A stretch of DNA of 64,000 nucleotides from CAVXHV01 sp963761445 (GTDB taxonomy: Bacteria > Planctomycetota > Planctomycetia > Isosphaerales > Isosphaeraceae): NCBI GenBank assembly GCA_963761445.1, contig CAVXHV010000004.1:3038001-3102000 (forward strand). Direction: 5' to 3'. The notes under the pieces were generated by a model that saw only the letters and a program-made list of their open reading frames with translations, searched no databases and was not told the origin of the DNA. The number at the start of each line of letters is the position of its first letter. Position 1 is the first letter of the stretch. Positions 10,484 through 18,422 of this stretch are shown in pieces. A program made the translations under genes and the position numbers.

Positions 10484-10966
10484 GTGATCGACCGCTACCG
10501 TCGCTGGTTCGAGTATGAGCAGGACGCCCATGCCAAAGTGCTCTCTTCGCTCGAGACAGTCCCGCCTCAAGGAAAAAGCACACCCGAGTTTCGGCGGGCC
10601 GCCAGCCTGATGGCGCATATCGTCGCCGCGCGGCGAAACTGGCTCTTGCGGCTCGGTGTGATCCAGGGCACGGCCGGGCCGCTGTTTCCCGATGATGCGG
10701 AGGTCGAGCGGGTCGCGGCGGAATGGCGCGAGGTGCAGGGTCTCTGGTCGAGTTATCTTTCGGGCCTCGATGACGCGGCGCTGGACCGGGAATTCGAGTA
10801 CCAGAGTCTGTACGCAGGGCGGTTCCGAAACCGTCTCGACGATGTCCTCGCCCAGTTATTCGGGCACTCGTCGTATCATCGCGGGCAGATTGCGATGCTC
10901 GTTCGCGCTGCGGGGGGCACGCCGGCGGCCACGGATTTGATTTACTGGTGCCGGGAGGGGGTTTGA
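10484..10966 (+). CDS. DinB family protein
   Basis: A 160-residue four-helix protein of the DinB/YfiT-like metal-binding superfamily. The helices begin DRYRRWFEYEQDAHAKVL and include FRRAASLMAHIVAARRNWLL and the family hallmark LFGHSSYHRGQIAMLVR; the histidines in MAHI and HSSYHRG are the usual metal ligands. It ends GTPAATDLIYWC, which is also typical. Members include thiol transferases and damage-inducible proteins, but most are of unknown function. I chose GTG at 10484 because AGGAGG lies eight bases upstream; an upstream ATG in the same frame at 10448 lies inside the preceding gene. The gene follows the unknown protein by three bases. Confidence 0.88.
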   Translation: MIDRYRRWFEYEQDAHAKVLSSLETVPPQGKSTPEFRRAASLMAHIVAARRNWLLRLGVIQGTAGPLFPDDAEVERVAAEWREVQGLWSSYLSGLDDAALDREFEYQSLYAGRFRNRLDDVLAQLFGHSSYHRGQIAMLVRAAGGTPAATDLIYWCREGV

Positions 10967-11000
10967 GCGGTGGGCCTTTCATCGATCGGTGTTGGCGAAC

Positions 11001-11018
11001 GTCAGGCTAAAGCCTGAC
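11001..11018. terminator. perfect hairpin just past the stop of the minus-strand small membrane protein
   Basis: Arms gtcaggct and agcctgac are separated by two bases. The hairpin begins immediately after the stop codon at 11019-11021 on the minus strand. There is no clear T-run, so it may be a transcript-end hairpin or a dispersed palindrome. A related sequence, aggctgaagcctgacgtac, occurs near 42658. Confidence 0.4.
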
Positions 11019-11414
11019 CTACTTCGGAGGCTTGTCGGGATCGACGGAAAGCCAGGGACGCGCGGCGGCGCGCATCCATTTGTGATACATCCGGTGGTGA
11101 TACTGTTCTCTTCCGACTTCGTCGGCTGGGGTGACCAACAGTGAGGGGGTCGCCGGTCGCCGGCGCACGCATGCGGCAAACTCTTCTTCGATCGAGAGAG
11201 AAAAGTCACAGTTTGATGCCGATTCACCAAGACGGCAGTCGATACCAAAGGGGCCTACACAAGGGATCCACCGGCTCTCGTCCGTTTGCATATCCCAGGC
11301 GTGTTGATCTGCTCGCTCGCGGTATTCTCTCGAGCGACGCATCGATTCGAAGCTGCAAACAACGGTGGCAACAATCGCCAACCCAAACATCCCTGTTCGC
11401 AGCTTGAATCGCAT
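11019..11414 (-). CDS. small membrane-anchored protein, YHHRMYHKW family, copy 1
   Basis: 131 residues. The N terminus MRFKLRTGMFGLAIVATVVC is a positively charged start followed by one membrane helix, so the protein is probably anchored in the inner membrane with its body outside or as an uncleaved signal. The C terminus reads REQYHHRMYHKWMRAAARPW followed by SVDPDKPPK. This end (histidine-tyrosine cluster, basic RAA, proline-tryptophan, acidic-proline tail) is common in short planctomycete proteins of unknown function. Cysteines in PCVGPFGIDC and SASNCDFS could form disulfides. The start is chosen at the ATG with AGAGG ahead of it, which also aligns with copy 2. It is a tandem paralogue of the gene at 11502-11906 on the same strand. 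Confidence 0.7.
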   Translation of the reverse strand: MRFKLRTGMFGLAIVATVVCSFESMRRSREYRERADQHAWDMQTDESRWIPCVGPFGIDCRLGESASNCDFSLSIEEEFAACVRRRPATPSLLVTPADEVGREQYHHRMYHKWMRAAARPWLSVDPDKPPK

Positions 11415-11453
11415 CGGCACACCTCTTGGCGGATCATGATTCGCACCGGGGAC

Positions 11454-11471
11454 GGTCCGCAATTGCGGACC
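11454..11471. repeat. perfect 18-bp palindrome upstream of small membrane protein copy 1
   Basis: ggtccgcaattgcggacc is its own reverse complement and lies about 40 bases upstream of the start at 11414. A near copy sits at 11946-11963 at the same relative place before copy 2. It could be an operator or a dispersed palindrome carried along by the tandem duplication. Confidence 0.6.
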
Positions 11472-11501
11472 CTACGAAGAGCATTTGCGTCATGCGAATC
11501 G

Positions 11502-11906
11502 CTACTCCTGTGGCTCGTCAAGATCGACCGAGCGACACGGGCGCGCGGCGGCGCGCATCCATTTGTGATACATGCGGTGATGATATTGCTGGCGGGCTGG
11601 CTTGTCGGGGTCTAGCGGCTTGAGGTAGCCCTGCGAGGTTGATTCCCGTTGCCAGCGATCGCAGGCGGCATATTCTTGATCGAGCGAAAGTGATAAATCA
11701 CAATTCGCGATCGAGTTGTTCAAGCGGCAAGATTCATAAAAAGGGCCCATGCAGGCCAGCTCACGTCCTTCGTCGGTTTCCATGGCGTTCCAGTGCTGTC
11801 GTGCGCGACGAAGATACGCGTTCGAGCGGCGGGTCATTTCGACTTGCGAGAGAACGATCGTCAGGATTGCCAGTCCGATCATCCCTGTCCGCAGCGTGAA
11901 TCGCAT
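11502..11906 (-). CDS. small membrane-anchored protein, YHHRMYHKW family, copy 2
   Basis: 134 residues, paralogous to the gene just downstream. The N terminus MRFTLRTGMIGLAILTIVLS forms one membrane helix, and the C terminus reads RQQYHHRMYHKWMRAAARPC followed by SVDLDEPQE. In this copy the usual Trp after the proline is replaced by Cys. The middle shares the spacing of ACMGPFYESC and IANCDLSLSLDQEYAAC with copy 1, so the cysteine pattern is conserved. Overall identity appears about half, so the duplication is old, while the DNA around the YHHRMYHKW codons is nearly identical. The ATG at 11906 has AGAGG upstream. Function unknown. Confidence 0.7.
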   Translation of the reverse strand: MRFTLRTGMIGLAILTIVLSQVEMTRRSNAYLRRARQHWNAMETDEGRELACMGPFYESCRLNNSIANCDLSLSLDQEYAACDRWQRESTSQGYLKPLDPDKPARQQYHHRMYHKWMRAAARPCRSVDLDEPQE

Positions 11907-11945
11907 GGGCACACCTCTGGGCGAATTATGATTCAGATGGGGGAT

Positions 11946-11963
11946 GGTCCGCAATGGCGGACC
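11946..11963. repeat. near-palindrome upstream of small membrane protein copy 2
   Basis: ggtccgcaatggcggacc differs from the perfect palindrome at 11454-11471 by one base in the centre. It lies about 40 bases upstream of the start at 11906, the same position as in copy 1. Confidence 0.55.
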
Positions 11964-12145
11964 CTGCACGGGACGTTTGCCGTTTCGGGATCGCGGCCGT
12001 CCGGCGGGGCGGGCAGCACGTGCAAATCGGCGCTGGATTTCGCGGGCTGGCTCGTTCGTTCGCGCCGGGTCAGCCAGTGACATGACGCGGAGAGGGAATT
12101 ATGATAGTTGAATTCGTTCTGAATCCCCGGGCGAGGAGTTCCCAG

Positions 12146-12751
12146 ATGGCGGGTGAGAATTCGGTCTCGCGGTGGCTCGATGGGCTGCGTGAAGGGAATG
12201 ACGCGGACGTCCAGCGATTGTGGGACAGATACTTCCAGCGGCTGGTGAACCTGGCCAGTGCGCGGCTGCCGGGGCACGCCCGCCGCGTGAGCGACGAGGA
12301 AGACGTCGCGCTTTCCGCCTTCCACAGCTTTTGCGATCGGGTGGGACGCGGGCAGTTTCCGCAGCTCGCCGATCGTGACGACCTCTGGCGCATCCTCGTC
12401 ACCATCACCGTCCGCAAGGTCGCCGAGACCGTGCGGCACCAATCCCGGCTCAAGCGGGGCGGAGGCGCGGTGATGAATCAGACGGCCCTGGCCGGTGACG
12501 ACGAGATTGACTCGGGCATGACGCGGGTGCTTTCGAGTGAGCCGACGCCTGAGGCCGCCGCGCAGTTCGCCGAGGACTATGAGCGGCTACTTGCCAAGCT
12601 CGAGGACGCGACGCTCAAGACCGTTGCCCTGCGGAGACTCGAGGGCCACAGCCGCGAGGAAGTCGCTGCCGAGCTGGGCACTTCCGTGCGCACCATCGAT
12701 CGCAAGCTGATCCTCATCCGGCTCATCTGGCAGGAAGAGCTTTCGCCATGA
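12146..12751 (+). CDS. ECF-family RNA polymerase sigma factor (planctomycete kinase-linked type)
   Basis: 201 residues with sigma region 2 (VQRLWDRYFQRLVNLASARL, then DEEDVALSAFHSFCDRV and DDLWRILVTITVRKVAETVR) and a region 4 helix-turn-helix (RLEGHSREEVAAELGTSVRT then IDRKLILIRLIW). It should recruit RNA polymerase to a small regulon. No anti-sigma gene follows; instead the stop codon overlaps the kinase start in the ATGA configuration, so the kinase is the likely partner. The ATG at 12146 has GAGGAG seven bases upstream and begins at the family-typical SVSRWLDGLREG; an upstream ATG at 12101 is less likely. Kinase-linked ECF groups are known (ECF43 in Vibrio is activated by phosphorylation), but direct phosphorylation here is inference. 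Confidence 0.9.
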   Translation: MAGENSVSRWLDGLREGNDADVQRLWDRYFQRLVNLASARLPGHARRVSDEEDVALSAFHSFCDRVGRGQFPQLADRDDLWRILVTITVRKVAETVRHQSRLKRGGGAVMNQTALAGDDEIDSGMTRVLSSEPTPEAAAQFAEDYERLLAKLEDATLKTVALRRLEGHSREEVAAELGTSVRTIDRKLILIRLIWQEELSP

Positions 12752-14952
12752 CCGTCCGTGCCGCGGCCGACGACGGGGGCTTGCCGCTGGAGGAGTGGAA
12801 GCGGATCGACTCCGTTTGCAGCCTGTTCGAGACCGCCTGGGCCAACGGCGAGCGGCCCGACCCTGCAACGTTCCTCGCGGGAGTCGAAGGCCCCGGCCGC
12901 GATCGCCTCTTTCGCGAGCTGCTGGCGATCGACCTGGAATCTCGCCGCAGCCAGGGCGAGCTGCCCGAAGCTCCGGAATACCGCGACCGGTTCCCTGGTC
13001 ATCTCGATGCCATCAACGAGACGTTCGCATCGCTCGCCGAGAACGGCCGGACGCTCGCCTCGGCGGGAAACCGCTTGCTTCATGGCGATGTCTCGGGCGG
13101 GAATGGCACGAGGTTCGGCAAAGCCGGCGAAGACCTGGCGCCGGCTGAGCTCAACACGGTCGTGATGAGCGGGCTGCGATCGGCCGGATACGAGGTGCTG
13201 GGCGAGCTCGGGCGCGGCGGCATGGGGGTGGTTTATCTGGCGCGCAAAGTGGCGCTCAACCGGCTTTGCGCCTTGAAGATGATTCTGGCCGGCGCGCACG
13301 CGAGCACCGTCGCGCAGGCGAGGTTTCGAGGCGAGGCCGAAGCGATCGCCCGGCTCAGGCACCCCGACATCGTTCAGATCTACCATGTCGGCGAGGTGGA
13401 GGGCCTGCCGTTTCTCGAGCTGGAACATCTGGCCGGTGGCGGCCTCGATCAGGCGCTCAACGGGTCGCCAAAACCGCCCGCCGCGGCCGCCGCGCTGGTC
13501 GAGATCACGGCCCGCGCCATTGCGGAAGCGCATCAGCTTGGAATCGTTCATCGGGATCTCAAGCCGGCCAATATCCTGCTCGATGAGAACGGCCGCCCCA
13601 AGGTCGCCGATTTCGGGCTGGCCAAGATCCTGGGCTCGGATGGGGGCCTCACGAAGACGAGTGCCGTGCTGGGCTCGCCCAGCTACATGGCACCCGAACA
13701 AGCCGAGGGCGACTCGAGCAAGATCGGGCCCAGGACCGACGTCTATGCGCTGGGGGCGATTCTCTACGAGCTCTTGACCGGGCGCCCGCCGTTCCGGGCG
13801 GCAACCGCGTTTGAAACGCTGGCGCACGTCAAGAGTGCCGATCCGGTGCCGCCCGCGCGAATCCAGCCCGGAATGCCGCGCGAGATCGAGACCATCTGTC
13901 TCAAATGTCTGGAGAAGCAACCGGCGCGGCGCGATGCATCGGCGCTCGAGCTGGCCCAGGACCTGCGCCGATTTCTCGACGGCGAGCCGATCCACGCGCA
14001 TGACCCGCCGATCTGGCTACTTTTATGGAAGCGAGCGCGGCGGCGGCCGGCCTTGTCGGCGGCGCTGCTGGTGACCGCGGCGGCGGTGGTCATCTTGATC
14101 GGGGGGTCACTCTACTATAACGCCAGGCTCAGCGAGTCGGTGCGCAAGGCCCAGACGGCTGAAAAGACCGCGCTCAAGGAGCGCAACCTGACGATGAACG
14201 CCCTGAACGAGCTGGTCTTCGGGGTGCAGGACCGATTGGGCAAGACGGCAGCGACCCGCACGATGCGAAGAGGGCTGCTCGAAAAAGCGCTCGACGGCCT
14301 CGAACAGGTCGCCCGCGATGCCGAAGCATCGGCCCCGGACCTGGGCCGCGCCGTGGCGCACCAGAAACTCGGCGACATCTTCCGCCAGGTCGGCCGCAAC
14401 CCCGAAGCCGGGCGGCAGTATGGTTTCGCGCGCGAGCTGGCGGACGGCCTTGCTACCGGTCGACCGCACGACCCGGAGATCAGGGAGTGCCTGGCGCGCT
14501 CGCATACGGGGCTGGGCGAGCTTTCTTTGAACGCGAATCGGACCAAGGAAGCTGTGGAACACTTCCGCCAGGCCGTGCTGCTGGTCGAACAGTCGGCCGT
14601 CGAGGACCCAGACAAGTCCCAGGCGCAGGCCGCGCTCCTGGAGGCGTATTTCCGGCTTGGGCGTGCGTACGGCTTCGCCCGCGACCTCGAGCAAGGCGAG
14701 GTTTGGTTCCGCAAGATGGAAAGCCTGGCAACGCGCTGGATTGCCGAGGAGCCCACGAACGTGCTGGCGCGCGATCAGCTTTCAACCAGCCACCGCAAGA
14801 TCGCCGATATGCGGAAGCTCGCCGGCGACGACGTGGGGGCCCGGGCCGAGTACGTGAAGGCGGTTGACTTGAGCCGCGAGCTGCTCATGGCCGAGTCGGC
14901 CAATAACGACGTGAAACTGCATCTGGCGCTGCGCTCGATGACCAGGGGATGA
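12748..14952 (+). CDS. Ser/Thr protein kinase with TPR-like C-terminal region
   Basis: An N-terminal helical region (DSVCSLFETAWANGERPDP at about 21-39) is shared with the other ECF-linked kinases. The kinase domain follows with the glycine loop GRGGMG at 155-160, Lys177, HRDLKPAN from 268 and DFG at 288-290, all intact. A membrane helix lies at about 436-457, then a coiled segment and TPR-like helices such as LGRAVAHQKLGDIFRQVGRN and HTGLGELSLNANRTKEAVEH. The frame ends at 14952 with an unnatural MTRG, and the TPR array continues in the next frame from 14949, so a single-base indel near 14940 is likely. It is translationally coupled to the ECF gene by a four-base overlap. The outward TPR array probably senses an envelope signal and the inward kinase acts on the sigma factor; that is inference. 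Confidence 0.9.
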   Translation: MTVRAAADDGGLPLEEWKRIDSVCSLFETAWANGERPDPATFLAGVEGPGRDRLFRELLAIDLESRRSQGELPEAPEYRDRFPGHLDAINETFASLAENGRTLASAGNRLLHGDVSGGNGTRFGKAGEDLAPAELNTVVMSGLRSAGYEVLGELGRGGMGVVYLARKVALNRLCALKMILAGAHASTVAQARFRGEAEAIARLRHPDIVQIYHVGEVEGLPFLELEHLAGGGLDQALNGSPKPPAAAAALVEITARAIAEAHQLGIVHRDLKPANILLDENGRPKVADFGLAKILGSDGGLTKTSAVLGSPSYMAPEQAEGDSSKIGPRTDVYALGAILYELLTGRPPFRAATAFETLAHVKSADPVPPARIQPGMPREIETICLKCLEKQPARRDASALELAQDLRRFLDGEPIHAHDPPIWLLLWKRARRRPALSAALLVTAAAVVILIGGSLYYNARLSESVRKAQTAEKTALKERNLTMNALNELVFGVQDRLGKTAATRTMRRGLLEKALDGLEQVARDAEASAPDLGRAVAHQKLGDIFRQVGRNPEAGRQYGFARELADGLATGRPHDPEIRECLARSHTGLGELSLNANRTKEAVEHFRQAVLLVEQSAVEDPDKSQAQAALLEAYFRLGRAYGFARDLEQGEVWFRKMESLATRWIAEEPTNVLARDQLSTSHRKIADMRKLAGDDVGARAEYVKAVDLSRELLMAESANNDVKLHLALRSMTRG

Positions 14953-15743
14953 CGCTGTCGAGGCTGGGCTCGCTCGACCAGGCGGCGACGCTCGAGCGCC
15001 AGGCCCAGCAGCTCTTCGAGCAGCTCGTGAAGGCTGACGCCGAAGATATCGACAACCAATTACGACTTCACCAGACGGAATTCAACGCGGGCCGCGTGGC
15101 AATGGACCGGCTGGATTTGCACGCCTCGAAGGTTTTGCTCCGGCAAGCCCTGGAGGGTCTCGAGACGCTCGACCGTGAAGGAACGCTCGACGGCCGGCCC
15201 CGCGACCGGGCTCAACTTCTGCCGGCTTTCCAGCATGAGCTGGCGACGTGCGAGGCAATCGCTGCGATGCCGGGCGATTTGAAAACAGTCATCGCCATCA
15301 AGCCGCCGGGCGTCTATCGTGCCCTGCGCATTTCCGCCGGGCTGCTCGCAGCCGCCGGCCGCACACGCGACTTTTCCAGGGCGGCCGTTGCCCTGTGCGA
15401 GATGGACGCCGCCGGGCCCGATCACCTCTACCAGCTTGCCCGCTGCACCGCGTGGTGCGCGGGGCGGATCGATCAGGGGATTGGCGACTCTTCCGAAGCA
15501 TCCGATGGTCTTCGACCGCTGCGAGAGCGCCTGGCAGACCGGGCCGCCGCCGCGCTCGAAGCCGCGGTTCGCGCGGGGCTCCCTTACGCAAACCGCTTCG
15601 ATGTCGACGAATTCCTGAACTCCATACGCGAACACCCCGGGTTTCGCAAACTCAGCGAATCTCGTCGAACGGCACGTTCAGGATCGGGTACTTCGCCCAA
15701 TCCTGATGGTCGAAGTGCCACCACTCAAACTCAAAGACCGTGA
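14949..15743 (+). CDS. C-terminal TPR segment of the preceding kinase (frame-shifted continuation)
   Basis: 264 residues of helical repeats in the frame after the kinase's premature stop. Recognisable helices are RLGSLDQAATLERQAQQLFE, DIDNQLRLHQTEFNAG and a final block PYANRFDVDEFLNSIREHPG, which is the usual end of planctomycete kinase-TPR proteins (a 'DPDFDPLRDHPAFR'-like motif). The start overlaps the upstream stop by four bases, but no good ribosome binding site or domain boundary is present and the helices simply resume, so I regard it as the rest of the same protein. The last 30 codons overlap the convergent beta-lactamase/VanX gene, whose stop is at 15652; the real end may be slightly earlier. 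Confidence 0.75.
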   Translation: MTLSRLGSLDQAATLERQAQQLFEQLVKADAEDIDNQLRLHQTEFNAGRVAMDRLDLHASKVLLRQALEGLETLDREGTLDGRPRDRAQLLPAFQHELATCEAIAAMPGDLKTVIAIKPPGVYRALRISAGLLAAAGRTRDFSRAAVALCEMDAAGPDHLYQLARCTAWCAGRIDQGIGDSSEASDGLRPLRERLADRAAAALEAAVRAGLPYANRFDVDEFLNSIREHPGFRKLSESRRTARSGSGTSPNPDGRSATTQTQRP

Positions 15744-18018
15744 ACCCCTGGGCCTCCATGGCCTGCGCAAGAGCCGGCGGTGCCAGCGTTCGAGCGATGT
15801 TCCGCCGGGGTAATAAGGAAACGAGCGCGGCGAGAACTCGTCGTAGCCGCCGACCATCTTCACGGGCTTCCCGGTCGCCAGCTCATACAGCGTCAGGTCA
15901 ACCGCGGAGCCGCGGTTGTGTTTCGAGCCCTTGGACGGATCGGCCACGAACATCCGGCCGGAGTCGGGGACCGCATCCCAGAACATTTTCGTCACGCGCC
16001 AGGGGCGATAGGCATCGTGAATGAGCAGGCCGTAGCCGTGGCTGGCCAGCGCGCGATGGGCCCGCACCAGCGCCTCCGCGCCGCTGGCGCTGCATGAACG
16101 CCCTCGCGGTCGTGTAGACCGGGGCGCTCAGGAAGTTGTTGTCAGTGGCATAACGGATGTCGAGCTTGATCGAGGGGTCGAGCGCGGTGAGCTCAACCAG
16201 GTCGGGCCGGCGAAATTCACCGGTCTCTGCGGGGGGCTGGGCTCTTTCTGCCTCGGCTCGGATCGCGTCCAGGGGACGCACCGGCTTGATCCGAAAGGTC
16301 TTGCCGTCCTCGCCGTCCAAGGGCCGCCGCTTGAAGACCACGCTTGCGGCTTCGGCATCCTTGATCTTGCCGCGATCGTCGCGGTGAAAGATGATCTTCT
16401 CGTCGCTGTAAAGGCCGAAGTTGGGAAAACGAAAGTGGTCGGGCGATTCTTCCTCGAGCGGGTAGTCGAAGAACCACTCGATGAGCGCGTGGAGCTTGCC
16501 GTCTGTTTCGAGGATGTAGAGGACGTCGTGATCCCAGCCGTATTCGCCGATCAGGTCGTTCCAGCGAGCGGGCGATTCGACGGGCTTCACATCGGGCTGT
16601 TTATTTCGCGCATCGACGTGCAGGGGCTCGGCGCCGTGGGCCAGGCGATCGTCGATCACCAACGAGTCGCCCAGCGATCGAACCTCGACAGTCAGCGCTC
16701 CGTTGAGCGGACTCAGGTAGAGCTTCCCGCTTTGTTCCACCAGATCATAAGACCGCTCTCGCTCTTTATAGTGGCCGGCAAGCTCGCGGGCCCGGGCGGC
16801 CGGGATCGGCTTTGACGACTCGAGCGCTGGCACGGCCTGGCCCTTGCGGACCAGCAGCATCATCCGGAGGGCCGTCTCGGCGACGTGCTGGGTGAACCCG
16901 TTGGCACAGTCGGCGGTGGCGACGACGATGGCGCCCAGCTTGGCGCCGGGCAGGGCCTGCACTTCGGTTGCAAAACCGTAGATCGCCCCGCCGTGGCCGA
17001 TCCTCCGCTCTTTTTCCAGCGTCGAGATCGCGAAGCCGAGTCCGAAGCCCGGCGACTCGCCCGGTTTGGCGAGCTGGGGCTCGATCATCGCGCGGAGTGT
17101 TTCGGGCTTGATCAGGTTGCCCTGCGGTGATGCGCCCGAAGCGAAGAGGAAGCTGAGAAAGCGACCGAGGTCGACGACAGAGGATACGAGGTTTCCGGCC
17201 GGGCCGGTGCCGAGCAAGAAGGTGGGTGTCGCGACGGTCTGGCCGTCGTAGGTCCACATCATTCCATGAGCCAGTTGCGAAGAGAGCTCCGGGCCGGGCT
17301 GGAAGCTCGAGCGAGACATGCCCAGCGGGCGGAACAGGGCGCGGTCGATCGCGGTGGCGAAGGGCTCTTTGCCGATTTTCTCGATGACCGCGCCGACGAC
17401 GGTGATTCCCGCGTTCGAGTACTTGGTGCGGGTGCCGGGCTCGAAGACCAGGGTGGTGGTCGCGAGGCTGCGGACGACCCGTTCGAGCGACGGCGGCGCC
17501 GGGTCGAAGTAATGGCCGACCGGCGGCTCGCGCACGAGGCCCGAGCGGTGGGACATGAGCTGTCGCAGGGTGATGGCGGTCTTGAACGGGTTCTTGGGGG
17601 CAAATTCCGGAACGTATTCGGAGACCGGCTTGTCGAGGTCGATCTTGCCTTGCTCGACCCGTTGCATGACGGTCAGGTCGGTGAGGAGCTTGGAGACCGA
17701 GCCGACGCGGTAGACGGTTTCCGCCGTGGCAGGAACTTTTTGGGCCACGTCGGCGAAGCCGAAGCCGCGGGCCCAGACGATCTTCTGGTCGTCGACCAGG
17801 GCGATCGAGAGGGCGGGGACGCGCTTCTGCTCGATTTCCGCGGCGATCCAGGGCTCGAGGCGGCGGGCGATCTCGAGATAGGAGTCGGATGGGGGGATGG
17901 CGGGCTGGGCGGTGGCGGTCGGGCTCAGGTGGCTCGCAAAGAGGATCAGGAGAATCGGCGAAGTAACGACGCACCCGCCCTTTTTCGCCGATCGGGGTGG
18001 TGCAGGCCAGATTGTCAT
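15652..18018 (-). CDS. serine beta-lactamase-like hydrolase fused to VanX-type D-Ala-D-Ala dipeptidase, two frameshifts
   Basis: The protein begins with a signal-like hydrophobic stretch (VVTSPILLILFASHLSPTA). A class-C/PBP4*-like serine hydrolase domain follows, with the SxxK motif VGSVSKLLTDL, the YxN-type TKYSNAGITVVG and a GHGGAIYGFATEV block. After a beta-rich spacer with a DUF3471-like GHYKERERSYDLVEQ, a second catalytic domain starts at DLVELTALDPSIKLDIRYAT. This domain is VanX/DdpX-like: HDAYRPWRVTKMFWD, KGSKHNRGSAVDLTLYELAT and EWWHFDHQDWAKYPILNVPF contain the zinc ligands and catalytic Glu. Two frame changes interrupt it, near 16085 and near 15760, and both halves resume without loss. 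The ATG at 18018 has GGAG upstream. Both domains act on D-Ala-D-Ala-type peptides, which fits cell-wall peptide recycling. Confidence 0.85.
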
Positions 18019-18157
18019 CGATGATGCTCCTGTTTCAAAGGAAACAAAGCTCGCCGACGGCTGGCGGCATGTCAAGCACGAACCGGCCGCAGCGCAGCGC
18101 GGCTCGGCGCGGCTCACGAGAGTTGCCCTGCTTCGTCTTGTGAAATCCCGGTCTCGA

Positions 18158-18230
18158 CCCGTCAAGTCCTGGAATTTGCGACCACGGACTTGGTCAATTT
18201 GGGCGGGCTCACTGTGCTCGCCAGGAAGTC
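18158..18230 (-). repeat. orphan 3'-end fragment of a surface-protein gene, copy A of a 73-bp direct repeat
   Basis: Read on the minus strand this gives DFLASTVSPPKLTKSVVANS, RT and a stop. The same 73 bases, with three mismatches, occur at 21791-21863 at the 3' end of the MBG-repeat surface protein. Here nothing upstream belongs to such a protein, so this is a detached tail. The two copies bracket the broken WD40 kinase. Confidence 0.85.
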
Positions 18231-18422
18231 AGGAGAGAGGAGAGGTGGAGTGAGGAAATAATGGTAGGTGGCGAGGTAAAGGAATAGGGATAGTGAGGTG
18301 ACACGCTCGGGGTCACCAGGCGAGAGCCCATAGGAAGAAGAAAGAGTGAAAAACTAAGAAAGTGTGACCCTTGAGCGACCAGATCTCGAGGGTGTCTCGG
18401 CGTCCAGGATCGGCACCATGAG
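18231..18422. other. purine-rich non-coding stretch
   Basis: About 190 bases without a convincing gene. The first 70 bases are strongly purine-rich on the plus strand (runs such as aggagagaggagaggtggag), followed by gaagaagaaagagtgaaa. I see no promoter or hairpin that I would defend. Confidence 0.4.

Noticed and set aside
9690..10982. 430-codon N-terminal extension of the M28 peptidase frame
   Set aside because: It is proline/arginine-rich, precedes a clear signal peptide and ribosome binding site, and is antisense to the DinB gene and its partner.
12577..14001. 474-codon minus-strand frame
   Set aside because: Antisense to the kinase domain of the 12.7 kb gene, whose HRDLKPAN and DFG motifs are on the plus strand.
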